Below, in pieces: positions 54,021 through 63,199 of a stretch of 64,000 bases of DNA. The notes beneath the pieces were generated by a model that worked only from the letters and a program-made list of their open reading frames with translations, had not been told where the DNA came from and made no database searches. Source of the stretch: WS-9 sp036274595 (lineage in GTDB: Bacteria > Eisenbacteria > RBG-16-71-46 > SZUA-252); assembly GCA_036274595.1 (NCBI GenBank), contig DASUFL010000043.1:9568-73567 (forward strand), given 5' to 3'. The translations under genes were made by a program, and so were the position numbers. The first letter of the stretch is position 1, and each line of letters starts with the position of its first letter.

Positions 54021-55907
54021 ATGTGTGGAATCTGCGGCATCGTCGACTTCCGAAGCCCCCCGTCCCTGGAGCTTTTGGGGCGGATGACGAGCGCGCTCCG
54101 CCATCGGGGCCCGGACGGGAACGGCTGCTATCACGACGGGCCGGCGGCTCTCGGCCACGCACGGCTCGCCATCATCGACCTCGTGACCGGCGACCAGCCG
54201 ATGTGGACCGAGGACCGGTCCCTCGCCGTCGTGCTGAATGGCGAGATCTACAACTTCCGCTCGCTCCGGAAGGCGCTCGAGGCTCGCGGACACACGTTCC
54301 ACACGCAGAGCGACACCGAAGTCATCCTGAAAGCCTACGAGGAGTACGGCGAGGACTGCGCGCGCCATCTGCGCGGCATGTTCACGATCGCGCTCTGGGA
54401 CCGGCGGCGCCAGTGCATGTTCCTGGCGCGCGACCGCGTCGGGATCAAGCCGCTCTACTACGCCTGGGATGGCCACCGGTTCCTCTTCGGATCCGAGATC
54501 AAGGCGCTCCTCGAGTCGCCCGACCTGGACCGCACGCTCGACCCGCTGGCGCTCGACGACTACCTGACCTATCTCTACGTGCCGGCGCCGAAGACGATCT
54601 TCACGCACGTGCGGAAGCTGCCGCCGGCGCACACGATGCGCGTGGACCGGGATGGACTCCACATCCGGGAGTACTGGGACATCTCGTTCGAGCCGCGTCG
54701 CGACTGGACCGAGCAGGGGGCGGCCGAGGCGATCGCGGAGAAGCTCCGGGATTCCGTGGAGTGCCACCTGATCAGCGACGTGCCGCTGGGAGCGTTCCTC
54801 TCAGGCGGCGTCGATTCGAGCGCGGTGGTCGCGACGATGGCGGGGCTCATCGACCATCCTGTCCAGACCGCGTCGATCGGCTTCAAGGAAGCGGCCTGGG
54901 ACGAGCTTCCGTACGCGCGCCAGGTGGCTCGCCTCTTCAACACGGAGAGCCACGAGAAGATCGTGGAGCCGCACGCGGCCAGGATTCTCGACGACCTCGC
55001 ATGGCACTACGACGAGCCGTTCGCGGACTCCTCGATGATCCCGACCTATTACGTCTCCGCCGTCGCGCGGGAGCGGGTGACCGTCGCGCTCTCCGGCGAC
55101 GGGGGGGACGAGAACTTCGCGGGATACCGGCGGTACAAGTTCGACGCGTTCGAGAACCGGATCCGCGCCCTCTTGCCGGGCGCGATCCGCCGCCCGCTCT
55201 TCGGCACGCTGGGGCGCATCTATCCCAAGGCCGACTGGGCTCCGAGAATCTTCCGCGGAAAGACGCTCCTTTCGAATCTGGCGCGGGACGCGGAGCGCGC
55301 TTACGGGCATTCCGTGAGCTGCTTCACTCCCGCGATGAGGCAGAGCCTCTATCGCCCCGAGGCGGCCGCCATGGTGCGCGGCTACGACTCGCACTCGGTG
55401 CTCCAGACGTGGTTCGACCGGGCGAAGGGCTGGGACCCGCTCTCGCGCGTCCAGTACGTCGACATCCACACCTACCTGGTCGACGACATCCTCACGAAGG
55501 TCGACCGCGCCAGCATGGCCCACTCGCTCGAGGTTCGGGTGCCGCTCCTCGACCACGAGTTCATGGAGCTCGCCGCATCGATCCCGGCGGGGATGAAGCT
55601 CCGGAACGGCGAAGGGAAGTACATCTTCAAGAAGGCGCTCGGGACGACGCTCCCCGATGAGGTGATGAACCGCCCGAAGATGGGATTCTCGATCCCGATC
55701 CACGAATGGTTCCGCGGAGAGCTCAAGCCCGTGTTCGAGTCCGCCGTATTCGCGCCGGACTCGTTCGTGGCGGAGCGGCTTCGGACCGAGGAGATCCGCC
55801 GCCTGTGGACCCTTCACCAGCGCGGCGCGCGCGACTTCTCGCCGTACCTGTGGGGCATCCTCATGCTCGAGCACTGGGGACGCCGCTTCCAGAGGAGAGC
55901 GGGGTGA
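54021..55907 (+). CDS. Asparagine synthetase-like amidotransferase (2nd copy), exosortase A-associated type
   Basis: A 628-residue paralogue 16 nt downstream of the first. MCGICGIVDF, HRGPDGNG, LNGEIYNF, PP-loop SGGVDSS near residue 261, and GDGGDENFAGYRRYKFD. The start and KPLYYAWDG resemble the amidotransferase 1 family of exosortase A systems (TIGR03108). Both active sites look intact. The stop overlaps the next GTG. Confidence 0.93.
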   Translation: MCGICGIVDFRSPPSLELLGRMTSALRHRGPDGNGCYHDGPAALGHARLAIIDLVTGDQPMWTEDRSLAVVLNGEIYNFRSLRKALEARGHTFHTQSDTEVILKAYEEYGEDCARHLRGMFTIALWDRRRQCMFLARDRVGIKPLYYAWDGHRFLFGSEIKALLESPDLDRTLDPLALDDYLTYLYVPAPKTIFTHVRKLPPAHTMRVDRDGLHIREYWDISFEPRRDWTEQGAAEAIAEKLRDSVECHLISDVPLGAFLSGGVDSSAVVATMAGLIDHPVQTASIGFKEAAWDELPYARQVARLFNTESHEKIVEPHAARILDDLAWHYDEPFADSSMIPTYYVSAVARERVTVALSGDGGDENFAGYRRYKFDAFENRIRALLPGAIRRPLFGTLGRIYPKADWAPRIFRGKTLLSNLARDAERAYGHSVSCFTPAMRQSLYRPEAAAMVRGYDSHSVLQTWFDRAKGWDPLSRVQYVDIHTYLVDDILTKVDRASMAHSLEVRVPLLDHEFMELAASIPAGMKLRNGEGKYIFKKALGTTLPDEVMNRPKMGFSIPIHEWFRGELKPVFESAVFAPDSFVAERLRTEEIRRLWTLHQRGARDFSPYLWGILMLEHWGRRFQRRAG

Positions 55908-57109
55908 AGGTCCTCGTCTTCACGTCGCTCTTCCCGAACAACGTGTGGCCCAACCAGGCCGTGTTCGTGCGGGAGCGGATCCTCCACCTGGCGCGGATCC
56001 CGGGCGTCGAGCTCAAGGTCGTGGCGCCGGTGCCCTACTATCCGCCGCTTCCCGGATGGCGCGGCGCGTTCCGGCGCGTCCTGTCGCGCGAGGAGCGCGC
56101 CGGAATCGAGATCCTCCATCCGCGCTACACGATGCTCCCGAAGGTCGGATCGCGGTGGCACGGCGCGTTCCTGCACCGCGCGCTTCGCCCGCGCCTGGAG
56201 CGCCTCCGCAGCGAGTTTCGCTTCGACGTCATCGATGCCCACTATCTCTATCCCGACGCCTACGCCGCCGTTCGCCTCGGCCGGGAGCTCGGCGTCCCTG
56301 TCGTCTCCTCCGCGCGGGGAAGCGACGTGAACCTGATCGGCCAGATGCCCAACCTCGCTCCGCTCGTGCGCGAGGTGCTCGTCGGGTCGAAGCGGCTCGT
56401 CGCGGTCTCCGCTGCGCTCGCCCAGGCGATGCGCGAGATGGGAGCGCCGGACGTTTCGGTGATCCCGAACGGCGTCGACGCGGCGCGGTTCCATCCCATC
56501 GATCGCGGATCGGCGCGCCGGGATCTCGAGCTCGGCGAAGGACCCGTGATCCTCTCCGTGGGCAATCTCGTCCCGAACAAGGGCATGGACCGGCTCCTCC
56601 GCGCGCTCGCGCTCGCGTCCGTGAGCCCGGGATCCACCGCATCGCGAGCGACGCTCGTCATCGCGGGACGAGGACCCGAGGAGGAGCGGCTCCGCAGACT
56701 CGCGGAGGGACGCGGCCTCCAGAATCGCGTCCGTTTCACCGGCATCCTCGCGCACGAGTCCTTGGCTCCCTGGTACGCGGCCGCCGACCTCTTCGCGCTC
56801 GCCACGGAGCGGGAGGGATGGCCCAACGCGATCCTCGAGTCGCTTGCCTGCGGCACGCCCGTCGTCGCGACGCGCGTCGGAGGCGTGCCCGAGATCCTCC
56901 GAAGCGAGCGCGTGGGGATCATGGTCGAACCGAGCGACGAAGCGTTCGCGCGGGGGCTCGAGGAGGGTCTCGGCCGCGCATGGGATCGCGCGGAGATCGC
57001 GCGCTTCGCCGCCGGACATACGTGGGAGGCAACGGCGCGCTCCGCCCACGCGGTGCTCGAGAGCGCGCTCGACCGGGCGCCGGCACGGGAGGCCCGCGTT
57101 GCGTCCTGA
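55904..57109 (+). CDS. Glycosyltransferase family 4
   Basis: A 401-residue GT-B enzyme: VFTSLFPNNVWPNQAVFVRER start, SARGSDVNL, VIPNGVDAARFHP and the donor-site EREGWPNAILESLACGTPVVA (parts of about residues 300-325). Adds a sugar to the lipid-linked repeat unit; donor unknown. GTG start overlapping the previous stop. Confidence 0.9.
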   Translation: MKVLVFTSLFPNNVWPNQAVFVRERILHLARIPGVELKVVAPVPYYPPLPGWRGAFRRVLSREERAGIEILHPRYTMLPKVGSRWHGAFLHRALRPRLERLRSEFRFDVIDAHYLYPDAYAAVRLGRELGVPVVSSARGSDVNLIGQMPNLAPLVREVLVGSKRLVAVSAALAQAMREMGAPDVSVIPNGVDAARFHPIDRGSARRDLELGEGPVILSVGNLVPNKGMDRLLRALALASVSPGSTASRATLVIAGRGPEEERLRRLAEGRGLQNRVRFTGILAHESLAPWYAAADLFALATEREGWPNAILESLACGTPVVATRVGGVPEILRSERVGIMVEPSDEAFARGLEEGLGRAWDRAEIARFAAGHTWEATARSAHAVLESALDRAPAREARVAS

Positions 57110-58427
57110 ACGGCAACGAAGCGTGGAGCCGATCGGCGAGCCGCTCCCGCAGGGGCTCAAGATCCTCCACGTGCTCGACCACAGCCTCCCGCTCCAGGCG
57201 GGCTACTCGTTTCGCGCGGCGTCCATCTTCCACGCCCAGCGTCAGCAGGGATTCCAGCCTGTCGCCGTGACGTCACCCAAGCACGAGGAGAGCTGGAAGA
57301 AGGAGACGCCGCCCGTCGAGACGGTCGACGGCGTGCGGTATTACCGGACCGGCGCCATCCCGGCGAGTCCCGTTCCGCTCGCCTATGAGATGAAGCTGAT
57401 GGGCGCGCTCGAGCGGCGGATCCGCGAGGTGGCGAGCATGGAGCGCCCCGATCTGATCCACGCGCACTCGCCGATTCTCTGCGCGGTGCCGGCACTCCGC
57501 GCGGGGCGTGCGCTGCGGCTCCCCGTGGTCTACGAAGTGCGCGCCTTCTGGGAGGACGCCGCCGTCGACCACGGAACCGATCGCGCGGGATCGCTCCGCT
57601 ACCGCACGGTGCGCGGCGTCGAAACCTGGGCCTGCAAGAGCGCGGATCACGTGGTCGTCATCTGCAACGGGATGAAGCAGGAGCTCGAAGGCCGGGGCAT
57701 TCCGTCCGACACGATCGACATCTCCTGGAACGGCATCGACCCTGGCTCGTTCCAGCCAGGGGAGCCCGACCGGGAGTTCGCCCGGGAGCATGGACTCGAA
57801 GGGAAGCGCGTCCTGGGCTTTCTGGGCTCGTTCTACGGCTACGAAGGGCTCGAGCTCCTCCTCTCCGCGATGGGCGCGCTGCGCGAGCGCGGCGACGACC
57901 TGAGACTTCTTCTGGTGGGGGGCGGGCCGCGGGAGCAGGCGCTCCGCGATCAGATCCGCCGCGAAGGATTGGAGCAGGTGGTCGTGATGCCGGGTAGAAT
58001 AGCCAAGGAGCGGATCCCGGGGCTCTACGGGTTGGTTGACATTCTGGTCTATCCCCGTTATTCTACTAGGCTTACGGAGCTAGTGACGCCCCTGAAGCCG
58101 CTCGAGGCCATGGCGATGGGCAAGCCTTTGGTGGCCAGCGACATCGGGGGGCATCGCGAGCTGATCCAAGATCGCCGCACCGGCCTCCTGTTCTCGCCCG
58201 GCAGCGTGCCCTCCCTGGTCTCGGCCGTCGAAACGATCCTGGACGACGACGCGCTCCGTGCCGATCTCGTCCGTGGGGGGCGAGAATGGGTGGAGACGAA
58301 CCGCGCCTGGAGCATCACAACCTCCGTGTACTCGAAGGTGTACACGCAGGCGAGACTCCGGGCCGCAAGCAGAGGACGAGATACGTGGAAACGGCGACCA
58401 GAGGGCAAGGCCGCGGAAGCGCGATGA
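57099..58427 (+). CDS. Glycosyltransferase, exosortase A-associated (Daro_2409-like)
   Basis: A 442-residue GT4 enzyme. LKILHVLDHSLPLQAGYSFR near the N-terminus is the signature of the TIGR04063 group found in XrtA loci; ISWNGIDPGSFQPG and YSTRLTELVTPLKPLEAMA mark the donor site. TTG at 57099 was preferred because GGGAGG lies 6 nt upstream; GTG at 57123 (434 residues) is the alternative. Overlaps the previous gene by 11 bp and the next by ATGA. Confidence 0.9.
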   Translation: MRPERQRSVEPIGEPLPQGLKILHVLDHSLPLQAGYSFRAASIFHAQRQQGFQPVAVTSPKHEESWKKETPPVETVDGVRYYRTGAIPASPVPLAYEMKLMGALERRIREVASMERPDLIHAHSPILCAVPALRAGRALRLPVVYEVRAFWEDAAVDHGTDRAGSLRYRTVRGVETWACKSADHVVVICNGMKQELEGRGIPSDTIDISWNGIDPGSFQPGEPDREFAREHGLEGKRVLGFLGSFYGYEGLELLLSAMGALRERGDDLRLLLVGGGPREQALRDQIRREGLEQVVVMPGRIAKERIPGLYGLVDILVYPRYSTRLTELVTPLKPLEAMAMGKPLVASDIGGHRELIQDRRTGLLFSPGSVPSLVSAVETILDDDALRADLVRGGREWVETNRAWSITTSVYSKVYTQARLRAASRGRDTWKRRPEGKAAEAR

Positions 58428-60115
58428 GCGCCGCTTCATCCATCTCGCGGGACGAGGTCGGGGCCATTCTTCGCTGCCCCCGTTGCCGGGGTACGCTCTC
58501 CTTCCAGGACACCCTTCTCGACTGCGCGGCCTGCCGGCTCTCCTTCGCCATGAAACCGGGCAGCCTTCCGATCTATGACCTCTTCATCGACGAGGGCGCC
58601 GAGCACGTCGGGCGCGATCCCAGGCAGGTGTGGAAGCGACCCGAGTTCGAGCGGAACTACGAATTCACCGGCTACCACGAGTCGGGTGTGGAGTTCGACC
58701 GTGCCCTCGGTTATCCGGAAGAGGTCAGCCGGTTCCTGTTCGAGCGGGTGAAGAAGCGCATGGTGAAATGGGTGAAACCGGGGGCGGGGCATGCGATCCT
58801 GGACGTGGGGTGCGGCGCCGGATACTTCCTCAACCTGATCCGCGAGCGGTACCGCCAGGAGGGACAGGAGCCGTTGATCGTCGGGATCGACATCTCGGCC
58901 CACCAGGTCTCGTACATGGCCGAGCGGATGCACAAGGAGGGAGCCCCGCGCGTGATCGCCGCGACCGCGAACGGGGAATTCCTCCCGTTCGCCGACGAGG
59001 CCTTCGACCTGGTGACCTGCAGCGAGGTGATCGAGCACATCCGTAACCCGAAGCGCGCCCTCGAAGAGATGCGCCGTATCCTCAAGCCGACGGGCATGCT
59101 CCTGTTGAGCACACCCTCGATGAGCGCCCAGAAAGGGTGGTCCCTGATCCTCCTTCCCGCGACGGCCCTGGTGAAATTCGTGACCCGATACAAGTCGAAG
59201 CACAGCGTCCCCGAAAGCTATGACGTTCCCTGGTATGCGAAGGAATTCCGTGCGACGGTCTCGTCGGCCGGGGTCCGCATTCACGACTTCGAGTACAACG
59301 CGGTGATTCCGCATCCGTACCACTTCATCTTCCTGCCTCGACCGCTGGTGCGGCCGGCGGTGGCGTTCTTCGGCGTCGTCGACCGCACGCTCAAGTGGGC
59401 GCTCAAGCCGCTCGCGCTCCACTTCGTGGTCCGGGCCTCCCGCGCGCTGGCGATCATCCTCCTCGGAGCGTCACTCGCCGCCTCTTCGACCCTGGTGTTG
59501 CTCGGCCCCCGCGCGGCGTCGGCCCAGGAGAGCCAGGGGGAACAGGGTGACGCGTGGCTCAACCGCAACTACTTCGCCCGCCGCACGGACGGATTCACAC
59601 AAGAGCTCCTGGCGAATGCCGAGCGAAATCACCTCGCCCAGGAAAATTTCTGGAGTAAATACAAGTCGGGCGAGCTCGACCGTGCGCTCGGAGATTTGAA
59701 ATACGTCCTCCTCGTGTTCCCGAACCATCCGAGGGCGCTCCATCTGATGACGCTGATCTGCCGCACGATGAAGGACTCCACAACGCCCATCGTCTACTTC
59801 GAGAAGGCGGTGCGCACGTTCCCGAACGAGCCGTACACGTTCGCTCAATACGGCGCCTATCTCATCTCGACAGGGGACACGGAGCAGGGGATTGCGCGCC
59901 TCAAGGACGCCCTCCGGCTCAATCCCAACCTGACCTACGCGCTGGGCCTCTTGGCGGAAGCCCAGAAGAAGCCGAAGGCCGGAACAACGCCGGGCGCGGG
60001 CACGACGGGATCCACGGCCCCCTCAGGCTCGAAGGCTCCGACGCCGAGCGCGGGCCCGCCCACCACTACCGCTGGGACACCCTCGACCTCCACGCCCGGA
60101 ACCACGGTCCGCTGA
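58424..60115 (+). CDS. SAM methyltransferase fused to membrane-anchored TPR domain
   Basis: A 563-residue protein with two unrelated halves. Residues about 15-45 hold a Trm112-like zinc ribbon (CPRCRG and CAAC), residues 100-300 a class I methyltransferase with DVGCGAGYFLN near 126 and VIEHIRNPKRAL. A hydrophobic stretch with a signal-peptide-like end (about 339-366, ASAQES) leads into TPR repeats (about 405-512) and a Pro/Thr/Ser/Gly-rich tail. If the second half is exported, the chain would span the inner membrane with the methyltransferase inside. A gene fusion through loss of a stop is likely; an assembly error is the alternative. Probable role: methylation of the polysaccharide. Confidence 0.8.
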   Translation: MSAASSISRDEVGAILRCPRCRGTLSFQDTLLDCAACRLSFAMKPGSLPIYDLFIDEGAEHVGRDPRQVWKRPEFERNYEFTGYHESGVEFDRALGYPEEVSRFLFERVKKRMVKWVKPGAGHAILDVGCGAGYFLNLIRERYRQEGQEPLIVGIDISAHQVSYMAERMHKEGAPRVIAATANGEFLPFADEAFDLVTCSEVIEHIRNPKRALEEMRRILKPTGMLLLSTPSMSAQKGWSLILLPATALVKFVTRYKSKHSVPESYDVPWYAKEFRATVSSAGVRIHDFEYNAVIPHPYHFIFLPRPLVRPAVAFFGVVDRTLKWALKPLALHFVVRASRALAIILLGASLAASSTLVLLGPRAASAQESQGEQGDAWLNRNYFARRTDGFTQELLANAERNHLAQENFWSKYKSGELDRALGDLKYVLLVFPNHPRALHLMTLICRTMKDSTTPIVYFEKAVRTFPNEPYTFAQYGAYLISTGDTEQGIARLKDALRLNPNLTYALGLLAEAQKKPKAGTTPGAGTTGSTAPSGSKAPTPSAGPPTTTAGTPSTSTPGTTVR

Positions 60116-60134
60116 GGATCGGGATCGTCCTTCG

Positions 60135-62033
60135 ATGAGCGGTCTCTGGGGATTCGTCCTCGCGGATCCGCGGGGCCGGGCTGACATCTCCGATCTCGCC
60201 GTGATGGGCGCGGAGAGCCACCCCGGCGCCACCCATCCCCTCCATGCGGTGGCTGCGGGGCCGGCGGCGCTCGCCACCCAGGAGTTCCCGCATCGCGCGG
60301 CAGCAGTCGCGCGCCGACAGGTCGGGGACTCCATTCTCCTGCTCGCCCTCCACGGATCCATCGTCGAGCTCGACGACGCCGGCTCGACGCACGATGGCCA
60401 GGCACCCGGCAGCGCCAGCCTTCTCGCGGACCGGCTTCTCGAAGGCTACCTCGGCGCGGGGCCGGACCTCTGGCAGCGGCTTCGCGGAGACTTCGTCATC
60501 GCCGTCTGGGACGGCCGCGACGCCACCTTCCGCGTCGCCTGCGACCGCTTTCGGATTCACCCGCTGTACTACTCCCTGGACATGCGCGGCCTCACGTTCG
60601 GCTCCCGCATCGCCCCGGTCCTGGCCCGTCCCGGCACTGGAAGCCCGAGCATCGACGCGGACTCCGTCCTGGAGGTGCTCCTCGCCTCGGTCATACCGAC
60701 CCCGAAGACGATCTACGAGCGCGTCGCGAAGCTCGCGCCAGGAACGGAGCTCGTCTACCGGTCCGGGACCATGACCCTCCGGCCGTACTGGGACATGGTC
60801 TTCGGCACCTCCGAGCGCCCGAGCGAGCGCCAGCTGGCCCGGGACCTTCGCGAATCCCTCGAAGATGCCATGCGGGTCCGGCTGGCCATGGACCGCGACG
60901 CATCCTACGGCGCGTTCCTGAGCGGCGGGATCGACAGCACGACGGTCCTCGGCCTCGCGACCAAGATCGCAGGCCGGCCGGTGAAGAGCTTCTCGATCGG
61001 CTTCGGCGAGCCTCGCTTCAACGAAATGGAGTATGCGCGGATCGCCGCGCGCGCCTTCGGCTCGGAGCACCACGAGTACTTCGTCCAACCCGAGGACGTG
61101 GTGCGCGCCATCCCGACCTTGCTCGACGCCTACGACGAGCCGTTCGGCAACGCGTCGGCGATCCCGACCTTCTACTGCGCGACCGTCGCGCGCGAGCATG
61201 GCATCGACGTCCTGTACGCGGGAGATGGCGGGGACGAGCTCTTCGCGGGGAACGAGCGCTACTCGATCCAGCGCCTGTTCGGCTACTACCAGAAGGTTCC
61301 GGGCTGGCTCCGGGAGCCGGTCCTCCGGCCGCTCGTCGAGGCCCTCGCGGCGACGAAGGTTCCGCTGTTCGTGAAGGGAGCGAAGTACGTGCGCCGCGCC
61401 AGAACTCCCTATGTGGACCGGATTTCCTCGTATGACCTCGATCATGTCCTTCCGCTCGACGAGATCGTCGCCCCCGCCCAGCTCGAACGCATCACGCGAG
61501 AGCACAGCCACAAAGCGCTCTTGTCGCACTACTACCGGAGCGCTGCGGCCGAGGACGACCTGGACCGCCATCTCTATCTCGATCTGAAGCTCACCATCTC
61601 GGACAATGACCTGATCAAGGTGACGCGCGCGACCGAAGCGGCCGGCGTGGCGGTCCGCTTTCCGTTCCTGGATTCGCGCGTGGCCGAGGTGGCGGGCGCC
61701 GTCCCGGCCCGCATCCGGATGCGGGGGACCGAGCTCCGCAGTTTTTTCAAGCGCGCCTACTCGGATTTCCTGCCGCCCGAAACGATTGCCAAGACCAAGC
61801 ACGGATTCGGCCTCCCGATCCCGGTCTGGCTCCGGACCGATCCGACGCTGAACGGCATGATGCGCGATCTCGTGCTCGGTCCCTCGAATCGGGTCGCGGG
61901 ATATTTTCGCCGGAGCGCCCTCGAGACGCTCGTCGAGCGCCACAGCACCGACCCCACGACGTACTACGGCGTCTTCCTCTGGAATCTCATGGTGCTCGAG
62001 CTCTGGCTTAGGCGCCATGCTTCCACCGCGTGA
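60135..62033 (+). CDS. Asparagine synthetase-like protein lacking Cys2 (3rd copy)
   Basis: A 632-residue AsnB-family protein. The second residue is Ser (MSGLWGF) in place of the glutaminase nucleophile Cys, and the FNGEIYNF glutamine-binding stretch reads LHGSIVEL, so the N-terminal domain should not hydrolyse glutamine. The synthetase domain is intact: PP-loop SGGIDSTT near residue 262, EPRFNEMEYAR, and AGDGGDELFAGNERY. It may use free ammonia, accept nitrogen from another nucleophile, or close an amide as in beta-lactam synthetases. Follows the methyltransferase by 19 nt; overlaps the next gene by GTGA. Confidence 0.88.
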   Translation: MSGLWGFVLADPRGRADISDLAVMGAESHPGATHPLHAVAAGPAALATQEFPHRAAAVARRQVGDSILLLALHGSIVELDDAGSTHDGQAPGSASLLADRLLEGYLGAGPDLWQRLRGDFVIAVWDGRDATFRVACDRFRIHPLYYSLDMRGLTFGSRIAPVLARPGTGSPSIDADSVLEVLLASVIPTPKTIYERVAKLAPGTELVYRSGTMTLRPYWDMVFGTSERPSERQLARDLRESLEDAMRVRLAMDRDASYGAFLSGGIDSTTVLGLATKIAGRPVKSFSIGFGEPRFNEMEYARIAARAFGSEHHEYFVQPEDVVRAIPTLLDAYDEPFGNASAIPTFYCATVAREHGIDVLYAGDGGDELFAGNERYSIQRLFGYYQKVPGWLREPVLRPLVEALAATKVPLFVKGAKYVRRARTPYVDRISSYDLDHVLPLDEIVAPAQLERITREHSHKALLSHYYRSAAAEDDLDRHLYLDLKLTISDNDLIKVTRATEAAGVAVRFPFLDSRVAEVAGAVPARIRMRGTELRSFFKRAYSDFLPPETIAKTKHGFGLPIPVWLRTDPTLNGMMRDLVLGPSNRVAGYFRRSALETLVERHSTDPTTYYGVFLWNLMVLELWLRRHASTA

Positions 62034-63199
62034 GTCCCGGTCCGGGGGCCGGCGCCGGGACCCGGCCCCGGTCGGGGGTCCGAGTCGAAGTGCTCCGGAC
62101 GGCCGAGGAGCTCGATCGGCTCGTTCCGGAGTGGGAGGCGCTCCTCGCTCGGAGCGCGAGCGACACGATCTTCCTGTCTCCCGACTGGCTCCGCTCTTGG
62201 TGGGCGGCCTATGGATCGGGGCGCGAGCTGATCGTGCTTCGGGTCGTGTCGGACGGAAGCCTCGTGGGGCTGGCGCTCCTCTATCGCGGCCTCGGACAGC
62301 TCGTGCCCGGCATGCGGCATCGCACCCTCGTCCTGCTAGGCGACGGCTCCGCGGACTCCGACTATCTCGATTGGATCTCGGCCCGGGGGCACGAGGGGAC
62401 GGTCGTCGCCGGAATCATCGATGGCCTCCGGACATCGGTACCGGGGTGGGATCTGCTCCTCCTCAACGAGATCCCGGAAACATCGCCCCACCTCGCTCCG
62501 CTTTTGGCCGAAGCAACCATGCGTGGATGGCTGTGGCATGACTGGCGCGTGCCCTGCGCGCGCGTGAGCCTGCCGGCGAGCTGGGATGCTTACGTCAAGT
62601 CCCTCAAGCCGCGCATGCGAACGAAGGTTCGCTCGGTACTGCGGGTCATGGACGAGGAGTTCCACGGGCGGTGCGACCGATTGACCGATCGCTCCGAGCT
62701 CGAGGCACGGCTCGAGTCCCTCTACGACCTGCATCGGCGGCGATGGGAGGCCGAGGGGAAGTCGGGCGTGTTCCAGACTGCGGCCAAGCGTGACTTCTAT
62801 GCGCTCCTGTCCCGCAGGCTCCTCGAGAGCGACCGTCTTCGCTTCTATTCGCTCCGGATCGGGACCGATTACGTCGCTCACCAGTACTGCTTCGAGTATG
62901 GTAACCGCATGTACCTGTTGCAGGAGGGGCTCGACCCCGCGTGGTTCGAGCATGGTGCGGGCAACGCGCTTCGCGCGCACGTGTTCCAGGACTGCATCGC
63001 GCGGGGCATCGCGGTCTACGATTTTCTGGGCGGCGTGACGGCGCACAAGCTCTCCTGGGGAGCGGAAACCGTCTGGAGCGCCCGCGTGACCACAGGACCG
63101 CCCTCGTGGAAGAACCGAATCCTGTTCGGCGTGCGTGGAGCGAGAGCGGTCCTCAAGAAGCTCCTGAGGCCCGAACGGCTCTCGGAGGGCGCGGGTTGA
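62030..63199 (+). CDS. CelD/BcsL-like GNAT acyltransferase
   Basis: A 389-residue protein of the GNAT_6/CelD type: EVLRTAEELDRLVPEWEAL, FLSPDWLRSWW, a Lys/Arg-rich SLKPRMRTKVRSVLR, then YVAHQYCFEYGNRMYLLQEG and YDFLGGVTAHKLSWG. The family is found in cellulose and other polysaccharide loci and is presumed to acylate sugars. The first 17 residues are Gly/Pro/Arg-rich and a later start is possible. TTGA overlap with the next gene. Confidence 0.85.
   Translation: MSPGPGAGAGTRPRSGVRVEVLRTAEELDRLVPEWEALLARSASDTIFLSPDWLRSWWAAYGSGRELIVLRVVSDGSLVGLALLYRGLGQLVPGMRHRTLVLLGDGSADSDYLDWISARGHEGTVVAGIIDGLRTSVPGWDLLLLNEIPETSPHLAPLLAEATMRGWLWHDWRVPCARVSLPASWDAYVKSLKPRMRTKVRSVLRVMDEEFHGRCDRLTDRSELEARLESLYDLHRRRWEAEGKSGVFQTAAKRDFYALLSRRLLESDRLRFYSLRIGTDYVAHQYCFEYGNRMYLLQEGLDPAWFEHGAGNALRAHVFQDCIARGIAVYDFLGGVTAHKLSWGAETVWSARVTTGPPSWKNRILFGVRGARAVLKKLLRPERLSEGAG

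Noticed and set aside
60000..60112. Frameshift at the end of the methyltransferase-TPR gene because of the odd Thr/Pro/Gly tail
   Set aside because: The tail is continuous in frame to a stop just before the next gene, and such tails are common on exported TPR proteins.
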